Assembly (NCBI GenBank): GCA_039801505.1
Contig: JBDRUV010000001.1
Coordinates: forward strand, 339,681 to 403,680
Direction of reading: 5' to 3'
Length of the DNA stretch: 64,000 bases
Source: a candidate division WOR-3 bacterium
GTDB taxonomy: Bacteria > Hydrothermota > Tepidihabitantia > Tepidihabitantales > CAIPLT01
The notes below the pieces were generated by a model. That model did no database searches. It had not been told where the DNA came from and saw only the letters and a program-made list of their open reading frames with translations. The position numbers were made by a program, and so were the translations under genes. Positions 7,011 through 16,437 of the stretch are shown in pieces (the stretch's first letter is position 1; each line of letters begins with the position of its first letter).

Positions 7011-8210
7011 ATGAATCTGGGCCGGACTTGGGCAGAGATTGATTTAGATGCGCTGGAAGCGAACCTCAGGGCAGTAAAAGGCCTACTAGGTAATAAGAAA
7101 ATTTTACTAGCGATTAAGGCTGATGCGTATGGTCACGGGGCAAAAGAGATTGCCTGGGCACTGCAGAAAGAAATTGATATGTTAGGCGTGGCCAGTGTGG
7201 AAGAAGGTATTGCTCTACGCTATAGCGGAATTAAGACCCCAATTTTAATTTTAAGTCCGATTTCGTATTTTGAAATTGATGCATTATGGGAATACGACTT
7301 AATTCCTACAATTAGTGAGACAGAGTTTGCGCACGAGCTTTATGTTAGTGCTAAAAAACGCAATGCCTTTATTCATGCCCACATCGAAGTGGATACTGGG
7401 ATGGGCCGGACCGGCCTAGACTACGATAAGGCTTTAGAACAAATTCAAGAAATTATTGACTATAAATTGATTATCATCGACGGTATCTTTACGCATTTTC
7501 CCTCAGCCGATACTGACGAAGAATTTACAAAAACGCAGATTGGCAAGTTTACTAACCTTTGTGATAAGCTTAAAGAATTGGGTTTGAAAAATTTTATTCG
7601 CCATGCTTCGAACTCGGCTGGTTTTATAAATTTTCCCTCAGCCGATTTTGATATGATTAGGCCCGGGCTTATCATCTATGGAATCTATCCGAATGGTAAC
7701 GGTTTGGGTTTGCGCAACATTACCTTAAGGCCGGTTATGAGCCTAAGAAGCCGAATCGTCAATCTACGTGTGGTGCCGCAGGGGCATAGTATTAGTTACC
7801 AACGAAAGTATTTTACGCCCCGGGATTCGCTAATTGGGGTAATTTCAATTGGGTATGGCGATGGGCTACCGTATAATTTGAAAAACGGCGAAGTTATAGT
7901 ACATTGCAGAGATGGTGCTGATACGGTCCCACAAAAGGCCAAAATTGTCGGTAATATTTGTATGGACTTGACAATGATCGATTTGACCGACTTTCAGGGC
8001 ATAAAAATTGGATTACCGGTAACAATAATCGGGAGCGTCGGCGATAAAGCAATTTATGCCCACGAATTAGCCCAGAAGGCCGATACGATACCTTACGAGA
8101 TTATCACGCGAATTTCGCCACGAGTCCCGAGGGTTTTTATAAAGAACAATAAAGTCATCGCGGTCCGGAATTTGTTAAAGATGGGCAATAATATTGAGAA
8201 ATTAACTTAA
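7011..8210 (+). CDS. alr: Alanine racemase
   Basis: A 399-residue fold-III PLP enzyme that converts L- to D-alanine for peptidoglycan. The N-terminal barrel begins TWAEIDLDALEAN and holds the PLP lysine in IKADAYGHG; the C-terminal beta domain carries SIGYGDGLP, where the tyrosine is the second catalytic base. GNICMDLTMIDL is also typical. The ATG at the head of TWAEIDLDAL is the only sensible start and lies right behind the promoter, implying little or no leader. miaB follows after eight bases and is probably co-transcribed. Confidence 0.95.
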   Translation: MNLGRTWAEIDLDALEANLRAVKGLLGNKKILLAIKADAYGHGAKEIAWALQKEIDMLGVASVEEGIALRYSGIKTPILILSPISYFEIDALWEYDLIPTISETEFAHELYVSAKKRNAFIHAHIEVDTGMGRTGLDYDKALEQIQEIIDYKLIIIDGIFTHFPSADTDEEFTKTQIGKFTNLCDKLKELGLKNFIRHASNSAGFINFPSADFDMIRPGLIIYGIYPNGNGLGLRNITLRPVMSLRSRIVNLRVVPQGHSISYQRKYFTPRDSLIGVISIGYGDGLPYNLKNGEVIVHCRDGADTVPQKAKIVGNICMDLTMIDLTDFQGIKIGLPVTIIGSVGDKAIYAHELAQKADTIPYEIITRISPRVPRVFIKNNKVIAVRNLLKMGNNIEKLT

Positions 8211-8218
8211 AAAATCTT

Positions 8219-9577
8219 ATGACTGAGCCTAAGTTTTATTTACGAGTATACGGTTGCCAGATGAACCAATATGATGCCGGAATCATACGTCGAATTATGG
8301 ACGAGCATGGCTATCAGGAAACTTCAGATGAGGAAAGCGCAGATATTATCTTGGTCTTAACCTGTGCGGTTCGTGAGCATGCCGAGATTCGTGCTTTAGG
8401 ACAATTAAACTTTTGGCGGCGGCTGAAGTACCGACGGCCCGAGTTAATCATTGGAGTGCTCGGATGTATGGCTCAAAACCTAAAAGATTTGCTTATAAAA
8501 AGATATAAAGTAGATTTAGTAATCGGTTCAGATCAATACCGAATGTTACCTCAGTTGATCAAAGAATGTCTTAAAACAAAATCGCCTCAAGTTGCTACTA
8601 AGATTACTTTAGAAAACTACGAACACATTATTCCCAAGGTTACTAACAATTCTGTGGTCGGTTATATCGCAATTATGCGCGGCTGTAATAATTATTGTAG
8701 CTACTGCATTGTACCGTATGTGCGTGGTCCAGAGCGCTCTAAGCCATTTGGAGAGATAATCAAAGAGGCTGAAGCGTTGATATGTCAGGGGGTGAAAGAA
8801 ATCAATTTAATCGGTCAGAATGTATTGGCTTGGCGTGACGGTAATACTGATTTTTTAACCCTGCTTAAAACGATTGACGAGCTTGGTGGGTATTATCGGC
8901 TGCGGTTTCTTACTTCCCATCCTAAAGACTTGACCACTCGACATTGGGAAGTCTTCAGTCAATTAAAAAAATTCTGTCCTTATCTTCATCTTCCTCTGCA
9001 ATCAGGATCTAATCGGATTTTGGCCCTAATGAATCGCGGGTATACCAAAGAGGAATATTTAGCCAAAGTTACGCTCGGTCGGCAAATTATTCCTGAATTG
9101 GTACTTACGACCGATGTGATGGTGGGATTTCCAACTGAAACCGATGATGATTACAACGAGACAATTGAGGTCTTAGATAAAGTAAGATTTGACTTTGCCT
9201 ATATGTTTAAATACTCAGAACGACCCTATACCAAAGCCCGGAAGATTATCCCAAAAGTTGACCCCGAAACAGCCCAAAAAAGGCTAGCCAATTTAATTAC
9301 TCATCAAAATAGAATTACTCAGGGGAAAATTAATTCCTACCTAAATAGAAAATGTGAAGTTCTTGTCGAATTTTACTCTTATCCTTATAGCAAAGGTCGC
9401 ACTAAAGATAATAAGATGGTTATTATCAAAGATAGTTTACAAGTCGGTAAAATCTATGAATGTATGATAAAAGATATTACAGGCTGGATACTAATTGGTG
9501 AAGCCGTTGACAAATGTACTTCTAATAATCAAAATAATATAGTGTATAACGTAAACAACATAAGGGAGGGTGTGTGA
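8219..9577 (+). CDS. miaB: tRNA-2-methylthio-N6-dimethylallyladenosine synthase
   Basis: A 452-residue radical-SAM methylthiotransferase acting on A37 of tRNAs. The N-terminal UPF0004 domain has its three cluster cysteines in YGCQMNQYD, LTCAVREHAE and LGCMAQN; the radical-SAM core has CNNYCSYC; a TRAM domain closes the protein. YGCQMN and CAVREHAE are typical of MiaB rather than MtaB or RimO. Together the domains bind two 4Fe-4S clusters. The stop overlaps the next GTG start. Confidence 0.93.
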   Translation: MTEPKFYLRVYGCQMNQYDAGIIRRIMDEHGYQETSDEESADIILVLTCAVREHAEIRALGQLNFWRRLKYRRPELIIGVLGCMAQNLKDLLIKRYKVDLVIGSDQYRMLPQLIKECLKTKSPQVATKITLENYEHIIPKVTNNSVVGYIAIMRGCNNYCSYCIVPYVRGPERSKPFGEIIKEAEALICQGVKEINLIGQNVLAWRDGNTDFLTLLKTIDELGGYYRLRFLTSHPKDLTTRHWEVFSQLKKFCPYLHLPLQSGSNRILALMNRGYTKEEYLAKVTLGRQIIPELVLTTDVMVGFPTETDDDYNETIEVLDKVRFDFAYMFKYSERPYTKARKIIPKVDPETAQKRLANLITHQNRITQGKINSYLNRKCEVLVEFYSYPYSKGRTKDNKMVIIKDSLQVGKIYECMIKDITGWILIGEAVDKCTSNNQNNIVYNVNNIREGV

Positions 9578-9888
9578 CAACAGTTCGTATCATAATTGTA
9601 TTTGTTGTGGGAATTTTACTGGTTTTTCTGCTGTTTCAGAACATAAATCCTGTGCCCGAAGTAAAACTTTTTGCCAAGGTTTATTACAATCAACCACTAG
9701 CCCTGATAATGTTTTATTCATTCATTTTTGGGTTAATTGTTGCAGGTTTTTTTTGGTGTGTAAACGAAATTAAATTGCGAAATGAATTAAGAAGACTCCG
9801 AAAAGAAAATGAAGCACTACTAACCGAACTGGCTCAATTAAGAAATTTACCCCTAGAAACCACTGAGACAATGGTTAAAAAGGAGTAA
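9574..9888 (+). CDS. LapA-domain membrane protein
   Basis: 104 residues with two membrane helices (about residues 3-20 and 43-63) and a charged coiled-coil tail. FLLFQNINPVPEVKLF followed by the second helix is the LapA/DUF1049 layout. It begins with GTG overlapping the miaB stop, behind AGGGAGG. The following TPR protein resembles LapB, so this pair probably mirrors the lapA-lapB pair known to govern lipopolysaccharide assembly; that role is an inference here. Confidence 0.8.
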   Translation: MTTVRIIIVFVVGILLVFLLFQNINPVPEVKLFAKVYYNQPLALIMFYSFIFGLIVAGFFWCVNEIKLRNELRRLRKENEALLTELAQLRNLPLETTETMVKKE

Positions 9889-9892
9889 ACTT

Positions 9893-10921
9893 ATGGGGAT
9901 CTTAATTGTTGTTTTGTTTTTAATAGCAGTTCTTGCCGTATATCCGTTGATTCGAGACTATTTTCAAAAAAAGCAGTTATTACCTCTTTCCTATACCGAG
10001 GGGCTCCGAGCGATGTTAGACGGTAAGGTCGACGAGGCCATTAACTTTTTAAAAGATGCCGTAAAAATTGACTCTAATAACATTGATGCTTATTTACGAC
10101 TGGCTGAGCTTTATAAAAAGAAAGGTCAGGTCGAAACCGTTTCCAAAATCTATGAGCGGTTAGCGCTGCGTAGAAACTTAAATATTAATGATGAACGCAA
10201 ACTGTATCAAGCATTAGGAAGATATTATTTCGATATTGGGCGTAACCAAAAAGCAATTACCATTTACGAAGAACTCATAAATATTGATAAAAATAATCTT
10301 GACCATTACGAAAAGCTTTTCGAATTGTATCTTCGTACCGAACAATGGGGGCAATGTGAGGAATTATTAAAGAAGGCCGCAAATCTTAACAAAGAAAAAA
10401 CTTCGGAATACTATGTTAAACTAGCTAAAGTACTTTTTGAGAAAAAACCCGATGATGCGGCGAAATATTTAAAGGAAGCCCTAGCATATTCTCGCCAAAA
10501 TTCTGATGCCCTCATTTTACTCGGAAAATATTATTATCAAAAACAAGAAACCGAAATTGCAATTAAAATTTGGAACGAATTCTTAACTTATTATCCAGAA
10601 AAAAATTATTTAGTCCGCAGATATTTAGAGCAGGCTTACTATGATCTTAATCAATACGATGAAGTAATTAAACTTTATCAAGACTTACTTATACGCATTC
10701 CCAGTGATTTAAGCTTGTATTTTGCATTAGCCCAGATCTACGAAAAAAAAGAAGATTTCCCCAGTGCCATAAATCTTTTACTAAAAGTGCCCAGTGAGCA
10801 AAAAAACAAGTTGATTTATCAAATTGCATTAGCACGGCTTTATTTACTTATAAACAACGTTGAAAGGGCTCGATTCTATTTAGACCAAATAATAGAGAAT
10901 TATCACGAGACAGATAACTAA
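9893..10921 (+). CDS. Membrane-anchored TPR protein, LapB-like
   Basis: 342 residues. One N-terminal membrane helix (residues 2-19) is followed by a basic patch and about eight tetratricopeptide repeats (for example NNIDAYLRLAELYKKKG, NSDALILLGKYYYQKQE). Order and topology match LapB/YciM, which links LpxC turnover to LPS export. However, the rubredoxin-like metal-binding tail of E. coli LapB is absent, so it may be only an analogous scaffold. It sits four bases after lapA. Confidence 0.75.
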   Translation: MGILIVVLFLIAVLAVYPLIRDYFQKKQLLPLSYTEGLRAMLDGKVDEAINFLKDAVKIDSNNIDAYLRLAELYKKKGQVETVSKIYERLALRRNLNINDERKLYQALGRYYFDIGRNQKAITIYEELINIDKNNLDHYEKLFELYLRTEQWGQCEELLKKAANLNKEKTSEYYVKLAKVLFEKKPDDAAKYLKEALAYSRQNSDALILLGKYYYQKQETEIAIKIWNEFLTYYPEKNYLVRRYLEQAYYDLNQYDEVIKLYQDLLIRIPSDLSLYFALAQIYEKKEDFPSAINLLLKVPSEQKNKLIYQIALARLYLLINNVERARFYLDQIIENYHETDN

Positions 10922-10956
10922 GTTAGATCGATACGCATAAAAATTTATAGTTAGTA

Positions 10957-13560
10957 ATGACTGAACAATTAACTCCGCTATTACAGCAATACCACCGGAT
11001 AAAGTCACGGTACAAGGATGCAATTCTTCTTTTTCGCATGGGGGATTTTTATGAAATGTTCTACGACGACGCTAAAATTGGTGCCAAGATTCTTGGTCTA
11101 ACTCTAACATCACGAAGTCACGGAAAATCGTCACGGGTTCCCCTTGCAGGAATACCGGTAAAGTCTATTGATAATTACATAGGGCGTCTTGTAGATAGTG
11201 GTCTAAAAGTGGCGATTTGTGAACAGTTAGAAGCACCGGGGGTTTCTAAATTAATTCGACGCGACGTTGTTGAAGTTATAACACCAGGGACAATATTACG
11301 ACCTGCTTTACTTGATGAACGAAAAAATAACTTTTTACTTAGTGTTGTTGCCGAGAACAATAATTGTGGTATAGCTTTTACAGATTTATCGACCGGTGAG
11401 TTTTATTTTAGCGAAATTAAATTAGAAGCTTTAAAAGAAACAATTCAAAAGTTAATGCCCAAGGAGATAATCATTCCTGATACTTGGGGGAATTTTTCAA
11501 AACATCTTGGAGATTCAATTTCTACTGCGATCTCGATGGTTGATAGTTACTATTTTTCGTATGAATATGCATCAGAAAAATTGAAAAGCCACTTTGGAGT
11601 GATTAGACTAGAAGGTTTAGGATTAGAGAACATGTGTTTAGCTACCGAAGCCGCCGGTGCGATTTTATACTACTTGGGCGAAACTCAAAAAACAGCTCTG
11701 CCACATATCAGAAGAATTAATCATTACCGAGATGATAATTATATGCTCATCGACTGGATGACACGGAAAAATTTAGAACTTACCGAGCGAATTCGTGATG
11801 GGTCTTCAAAAAATACACTTTTAGATATCTTAGATAGAACACAAACGCCGATAGGATCACGACTACTAAGAAAATGGATTTTAGCTCCACTTATTAATGT
11901 TGACGAAATAAAACTTCGACAGGATGCAATTGAAGAATTGTTAGCAAACCCATTTATGTTAAATAAATTAATAGAGATCTTGGGCGATATTGGAGATTTA
12001 GAACGAAATGCCTCCCGAATTGCGGTTGAACGAGCCAATGGCCGCGACCTTATTGCTTTAAAAAATTGGCTAAAAAAAATTCCAGAAATTAAACAAGAAA
12101 TTTCAGAAACAAAATCTGAATTGTTACAAAATTGCTTCTTAAAATTAGGCGATTTTTCTGAAGTTATCAAACGTATTGAGCAAACATTAAACGAAGAACA
12201 ACCTTTAACAATTACTGAGGGGGGATTAATAAAGAGGGGTTATTCGAAGGAACTAGACGAACTCCGTGACCTAGCATATTCAGCAAAGGAGCATTTAGTT
12301 GCAATACAACAACGAGAACGTGAAAAAACGGGCATTCCTAATTTGCGGGTTGGATATAATTCTGTGTTTGGATATTACATTGAAGTTACCAAGTCATATT
12401 TGAATTTAATTCCTAAACATTATATCCGTAAACAGACTTTACTTAACTGCGAGCGTTTTATTACACCAGAACTTAAGGAGTACGAAGATAAAGTTTTAAA
12501 TGCTGAAGAACGAATAAAACTCTTGGAGTATGAAATATTTACAGAACTTCGGAAAGCATTGGTAGCCGAAATTCCACAAATTTTAGATGGCGCCCGGATG
12601 ATAGCCGAATTAGATGTATTATGTAGTTTGGCAAAGGTAGCCCAAAGTAACGATTATACAAAACCGATTGTTGACAATTCAGATAAAATCGAAATTATTG
12701 ACGGGCGGCATCCAGTAGTGGAAAGAGTATCCAGCGAACCGTTTGTACCCAACGATACTTTACTTGATTTAACCAATAATCAAATTCTAATTATTACAGG
12801 GCCTAATATGGCTGGCAAATCTACATATCTTAGACAAGTTGCCTTGATTACCATAATGGCGCAAATTGGTTCATTTGTGCCAGCCCGCAAGGCACACATT
12901 GGAGTGGTCGATAAAATTTTTACTCGAATTGGAGCATCTGACGACCTAGCACGGGGTGTATCAACTTTTCTTGCCGAAATGATGGAAACAGCTAATATTC
13001 TTAATAACGCCACCCATAAGAGTTTAGTAATTCTCGATGAAATCGGACGGGGAACTGCCACATATGATGGTCTGGCTATCGCCTGGGCCGTAGTTGAGTA
13101 TTTTCATCAAAATTCAATAGCTAATCCACGTACACTGTTCGCTACTCATTACCATGAACTTACGGACATTGCAGAATATTTGCCACGAGTTAAAAATTAT
13201 AATTTTATTGCCCGAGAGACTAAAGATTCAATTGTTTTTCTGCGAAAGTTAACACCTGGCAAATCCGATCGGAGTTACGGGTTAGCAGTAGCAAAACTTG
13301 CTGGTATTCCTATTTCGGTGATCGAGCGAGCCAAAGAAATTTTGAAGAAATTAGAAAAAGCCGAAGAAATAAAATTGCATAGAGTAAGTTTCGACGAAAC
13401 TTCTGGGAAAGTTGATAATGCCCGTTCTTTATCGGTGGCCTTAAAATTAAAGGATGAAATTTTAGAAAAAGTAAGGAGGCTTAATATAAACGAATTAACA
13501 CCGCTTGAGGCGTTAAATTTTCTTTCAGAGCTTCAAGAAGAACTAAAAAATTTGGATTAA
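10957..13560 (+). CDS. mutS: DNA mismatch repair protein MutS
   Basis: 867 residues. The mismatch-reading motif appears as GDFYEMFYDDA, so the F-x-E pair is present. Walker A is GPNMAGKSTYLRQ and Walker B is VILDEIGRGTATYDG, followed by the ATHYHEL H-loop. Connector, core, clamp and helix-turn-helix domains are all covered. It finds mispairs and recruits MutL; no mutL is in the window. I see no clear sliding-clamp motif at its tail. EndoQ follows with its own promoter, so repair genes are adjacent. Confidence 0.97.
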   Translation: MTEQLTPLLQQYHRIKSRYKDAILLFRMGDFYEMFYDDAKIGAKILGLTLTSRSHGKSSRVPLAGIPVKSIDNYIGRLVDSGLKVAICEQLEAPGVSKLIRRDVVEVITPGTILRPALLDERKNNFLLSVVAENNNCGIAFTDLSTGEFYFSEIKLEALKETIQKLMPKEIIIPDTWGNFSKHLGDSISTAISMVDSYYFSYEYASEKLKSHFGVIRLEGLGLENMCLATEAAGAILYYLGETQKTALPHIRRINHYRDDNYMLIDWMTRKNLELTERIRDGSSKNTLLDILDRTQTPIGSRLLRKWILAPLINVDEIKLRQDAIEELLANPFMLNKLIEILGDIGDLERNASRIAVERANGRDLIALKNWLKKIPEIKQEISETKSELLQNCFLKLGDFSEVIKRIEQTLNEEQPLTITEGGLIKRGYSKELDELRDLAYSAKEHLVAIQQREREKTGIPNLRVGYNSVFGYYIEVTKSYLNLIPKHYIRKQTLLNCERFITPELKEYEDKVLNAEERIKLLEYEIFTELRKALVAEIPQILDGARMIAELDVLCSLAKVAQSNDYTKPIVDNSDKIEIIDGRHPVVERVSSEPFVPNDTLLDLTNNQILIITGPNMAGKSTYLRQVALITIMAQIGSFVPARKAHIGVVDKIFTRIGASDDLARGVSTFLAEMMETANILNNATHKSLVILDEIGRGTATYDGLAIAWAVVEYFHQNSIANPRTLFATHYHELTDIAEYLPRVKNYNFIARETKDSIVFLRKLTPGKSDRSYGLAVAKLAGIPISVIERAKEILKKLEKAEEIKLHRVSFDETSGKVDNARSLSVALKLKDEILEKVRRLNINELTPLEALNFLSELQEELKNLD

Positions 13561-13580
13561 TCATCTTTACACTTCAATCC

Positions 13581-13609
13581 TTGACAGGCCATAATTTCTC
13601 TTATAAAAT
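13581..13609 (+). promoter_or_regulatory. Promoter of the EndoQ gene, leaderless type
   Basis: TTGACA, a 17-base spacer, then TAAAAT, with the ATG seven bases later and no Shine-Dalgarno. The TTG inside the -35 box is in frame with the gene but is promoter, not start codon. Confidence 0.7.
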
Positions 13610-13616
13610 AAAACCA

Positions 13617-14867
13617 ATGGAAATAATCGCTGATCTACATATTCATTCTAAATTTTCGCGAGCAACAAGCAGTGATATGGTTATTAATTGCATTGCACAA
13701 GCTGCTCGAGAAAAAGGGATTAAAATAGTTGCTACAGGTGATTTTACTCATCCTAATTGGTTGGCACTACTTAAGGAAGAATTAAAAGAAGACAACGGCG
13801 GACTGTATAAATATGATGATATTTATTTTGTTCTTACAACAGAAGTGAATAATACATATTTTAAAAATGGAAAACTTCGTAGAATTCATAACATTATTTT
13901 TACTCCAAGTTTTAAGGATGCCGCAAATATAAATCGGTTTTTAGGTAAATACGGTAGTCTTAGTGCCGACGGACGTCCCACATTAAGCTTAGATGCGCAA
14001 AAAATGCTAGAGGGTATTTTAGAAGTAAGCCCTGACAGCTTCGTTGTACCATCACATATTTGGACGCCCTGGTTTTCTATTTTTGGATCAAAATCAGGTT
14101 TCGATTCTATCGAAGAATGTTTCGGAGAATTAAGTAATCAAATTTTTGCTTTAGAAACTGGTTTGTCATCCGATCCCCCAATGAATTGGATGCTTTCGAG
14201 CCTTGACCGATACACTTTAATTTCTAACTCCGATGCGCATTCACCATCGCGTCTAGGCAGAGAAGCCAATGTTTTTAGTTCATTGCTTAATTTTTACGAG
14301 CTAAAAGAAGTCCTAAAGAATAAAGATCGAGATAAATTTTTGTACACAATTGAGTTTTTCCCTGAAGAAGGTAAATATCATTGGGATGGTCATCGCCAAT
14401 GTAATGTGGTAATGAGTCCGGAGGAGGCCATCGCAAATGACGATTTGTGCCCAGTGTGTGGAAAACCTTTAACGATTGGTGTTGCGCATCGGGTTTTACT
14501 CCTTAGCGACCGTCCCAGTGGGTTTGTTCCGGAAAATTCAATTCCATATAAAAGTTTAGTACCCCTAGAAGAAATTATTGCCGAAGTAATAAAAACAACT
14601 CGTGATACTATTACTGTACGAAACATTTATTTAAGGCTTGTTAAGGAATTTAACGGTGAATTCAATGTATTGCTTCATGCTGATTTAGAAGCCATAAGAA
14701 AACATAGTAACGAGCGAATTGCCCGCGCGATTGAGTTAATGAGAGCTGGGAAAATAAACGTGAAGCCGGGTTACGATGGAGTTTTTGGCAAAATTTCTAT
14801 TAGCGACAACAATATGTTAAACCAGGAATCGCCTAGTGATAAAAAAGGACAATTGCCTCTTTTTTAA
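13617..14867 (+). CDS. Endonuclease Q-type PHP nuclease
   Basis: 416 residues. The PHP catalytic domain opens with IADLHIHSKFSRATS and continues with GDFTHPNW, VPSHIWTPW and SNSDAHSPSR, which provide the metal ligands. A zinc-binding segment follows (GHRQCN...LCPVCGKPL), then a helical C-terminal part. This is the EndoQ architecture, known mainly from archaea and a few bacteria; EndoQ nicks 5' of deaminated bases (hypoxanthine, uracil). The last five residues, QLPLF, look like a bacterial beta-clamp-binding motif, where archaeal EndoQ uses PCNA. Start set by the leaderless promoter and by homology at MEIIADLH. Lies directly after mutS. Confidence 0.85.
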   Translation: MEIIADLHIHSKFSRATSSDMVINCIAQAAREKGIKIVATGDFTHPNWLALLKEELKEDNGGLYKYDDIYFVLTTEVNNTYFKNGKLRRIHNIIFTPSFKDAANINRFLGKYGSLSADGRPTLSLDAQKMLEGILEVSPDSFVVPSHIWTPWFSIFGSKSGFDSIEECFGELSNQIFALETGLSSDPPMNWMLSSLDRYTLISNSDAHSPSRLGREANVFSSLLNFYELKEVLKNKDRDKFLYTIEFFPEEGKYHWDGHRQCNVVMSPEEAIANDDLCPVCGKPLTIGVAHRVLLLSDRPSGFVPENSIPYKSLVPLEEIIAEVIKTTRDTITVRNIYLRLVKEFNGEFNVLLHADLEAIRKHSNERIARAIELMRAGKINVKPGYDGVFGKISISDNNMLNQESPSDKKGQLPLF

Positions 14868-14873
14868 TTAATA

Positions 14874-15350
14874 ATGAAAAGAATTTGGGCCCCTTGGCGC
14901 AGTGTATACATAGAAGCAATTAGTACCAAACCCGCGAAAACAAAAAAGTGCTTTTTGTGTGCTAATAATAGTCTCTCCAATTTTTTAGTGGCCAAGGGAA
15001 CGCATGCATTTGTAATACTTAATCGTTACCCCTACAATCCCGGTCATCTTTTAGTGGCACCTTATCGTCATGTAAGTAGTATCGAACAACTTTCTGATAT
15101 TGAAATTTGTGAGATATTTAAATTAATCACCAAAAGTGTTAAAGCATTAAAAGCATCTTTCCAACCAGACGGATTTAATATTGGTCTAAATCTTGGCAAG
15201 GCGGGCGGCGCTGGCCTTGCTGGACATCTTCATTTCCATATTGTTCCTCGATGGATTGGCGATACCAATTTTATGGCAGTGCTTGCCGATACTAAAGTTA
15301 TTAATGAAGAGCTTAAAAAAACCCAGAAGAAATTGAAGGGGTTATTTTAG
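14874..15350 (+). CDS. HIT-family nucleotide hydrolase/transferase
   Basis: 158 residues with the histidine triad HLHFHIVPRW near the C-terminus and the N-terminal KRIWAPWRSVYI...CFLC typical of the bacterial/archaeal HIT branch related to Ap4A phosphorylase. These enzymes cleave or transfer nucleoside monophosphates from dinucleoside polyphosphates or related substrates. It begins six bases after the EndoQ stop with no strong ribosome site. Substrate not deducible. Confidence 0.88.
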   Translation: MKRIWAPWRSVYIEAISTKPAKTKKCFLCANNSLSNFLVAKGTHAFVILNRYPYNPGHLLVAPYRHVSSIEQLSDIEICEIFKLITKSVKALKASFQPDGFNIGLNLGKAGGAGLAGHLHFHIVPRWIGDTNFMAVLADTKVINEELKKTQKKLKGLF

Positions 15351-15359
15351 CTAAACCTT

Positions 15360-16055
15360 ATGGCTAAAATTAAAGCCATAATTTTTGATCTTGATAACAC
15401 TCTTGTTGACTTTATGAAAATGAAAGATGCCGCAATTGATGCTGCAGTTGACGCAATGATTGACGCCGGGTTGCCGTTAAAAAAAGAAGATGCCATAAGA
15501 AAAATTAAAGAAATTTATCAGGAAAAAGGGATTGAATATCAGCAAGTATTCGATCAATTTCTTTTGAATGTGTTAGGAAAAGTTGATCCCAAAATTCTGG
15601 CCGCAGGAATAATCGCCTATCGACGTGCTCGCGAAAGCACCCTAGTTGCATATCCCAAAGTCACAATAACTTTGCTTGAATTATTAAAACGCGGATTGAA
15701 ACTTGCAGTTGTTTCCGATGCACCCAGACTTCAAGCTTGGCTTCGATTGTGCGGATTAGGGATTCACAATTACTTTGATGTTGTGGTGACTTTTGATGAC
15801 ACCAATAAACGTAAACCAGACCCAGAGCCGTTTAAAAAGACTCTACAATTATTAAATTTGCGCCCAGAGGAGGTAATAATGGTCGGCGACTGGCCAGAGC
15901 GCGATATTGTTGGGGCTAAGCTTTTAGGTATGAAGACAGTTTTTGCTCGATATGGCGATACGTTTGGAACCAAAATTTCTGGAGCCGATTGGGATATAAA
16001 TGAAATTTACGAGTTAATACAGATAATTGACGAGGAAAATAAAAAAGAAAACTAA
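15360..16055 (+). CDS. HAD-superfamily hydrolase
   Basis: 231 residues. All four HAD motifs are visible: DLDNTLVDF (nucleophile and acid aspartates), VVSDAPR, KRKPDPEPF (lysine) and MVGDWPERDIVGAKLLG. The helical cap lies between motifs one and two. This is a small phosphatase of the phosphoglycolate phosphatase-like/subfamily IA group; the substrate cannot be read from the sequence. Its stop overlaps the acpS start (TAATG). Confidence 0.88.
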   Translation: MAKIKAIIFDLDNTLVDFMKMKDAAIDAAVDAMIDAGLPLKKEDAIRKIKEIYQEKGIEYQQVFDQFLLNVLGKVDPKILAAGIIAYRRARESTLVAYPKVTITLLELLKRGLKLAVVSDAPRLQAWLRLCGLGIHNYFDVVVTFDDTNKRKPDPEPFKKTLQLLNLRPEEVIMVGDWPERDIVGAKLLGMKTVFARYGDTFGTKISGADWDINEIYELIQIIDEENKKEN

Positions 16056-16426
16056 TGGCAATATTGGGGATTGGCATTGATTTGGTTGAGGTGGCGCGCA
16101 TTAAGGAAGCTTTTTTGCGCTTTGCTGATCGTTTTCGAAATCGAATCTTTACCCCAGAGGAACAAGAGTTTTGCGAAAGACGAGCAAATAAATATTTGGC
16201 TTATGCAGCCCGGTTTGCCGCCAAAGAGGCCTTTTCTAAAGCTCTGGGCACTGGGTTAAGAGGGAAAATTTTTTGGCGCGAAATTAATGTAATTGATAAC
16301 GAAAAAACGCCACCTTATTTAGAAATTACTGGCAATGCTAAAGAAATCTTAAAAAATCGCCGAACATTTCTGTCGCTAACCCACACTAGGGAATACGCCG
16401 TTGCGGTAGTTATCATTGAAGAGTGA
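16055..16426 (+). CDS. acpS: Holo-[acyl-carrier-protein] synthase
   Basis: 123 residues, the normal AcpS size. GIGIDLVEVARIKEA and RFAAKEAFSKALGTG carry the aspartate and glutamate that bind magnesium and coenzyme A. It attaches 4'-phosphopantetheine to ACP for fatty-acid synthesis. Overlaps the HAD gene at its start and is followed at once by a lipoprotein gene. Confidence 0.94.
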   Translation: MAILGIGIDLVEVARIKEAFLRFADRFRNRIFTPEEQEFCERRANKYLAYAARFAAKEAFSKALGTGLRGKIFWREINVIDNEKTPPYLEITGNAKEILKNRRTFLSLTHTREYAVAVVIIEE

Positions 16427-16437
16427 TCTACGATTAC

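Noticed and set aside
7908-7935. GATACGGTCCCACAA, similar to the intergenic element, inside alr
   Set aside because: It encodes conserved protein sequence and lacks the full nonamer and the inverted repeat.
11739-12170. Long antisense frame (143 codons) within mutS
   Set aside because: Opposite-strand shadow of a conserved gene, with no known domain.
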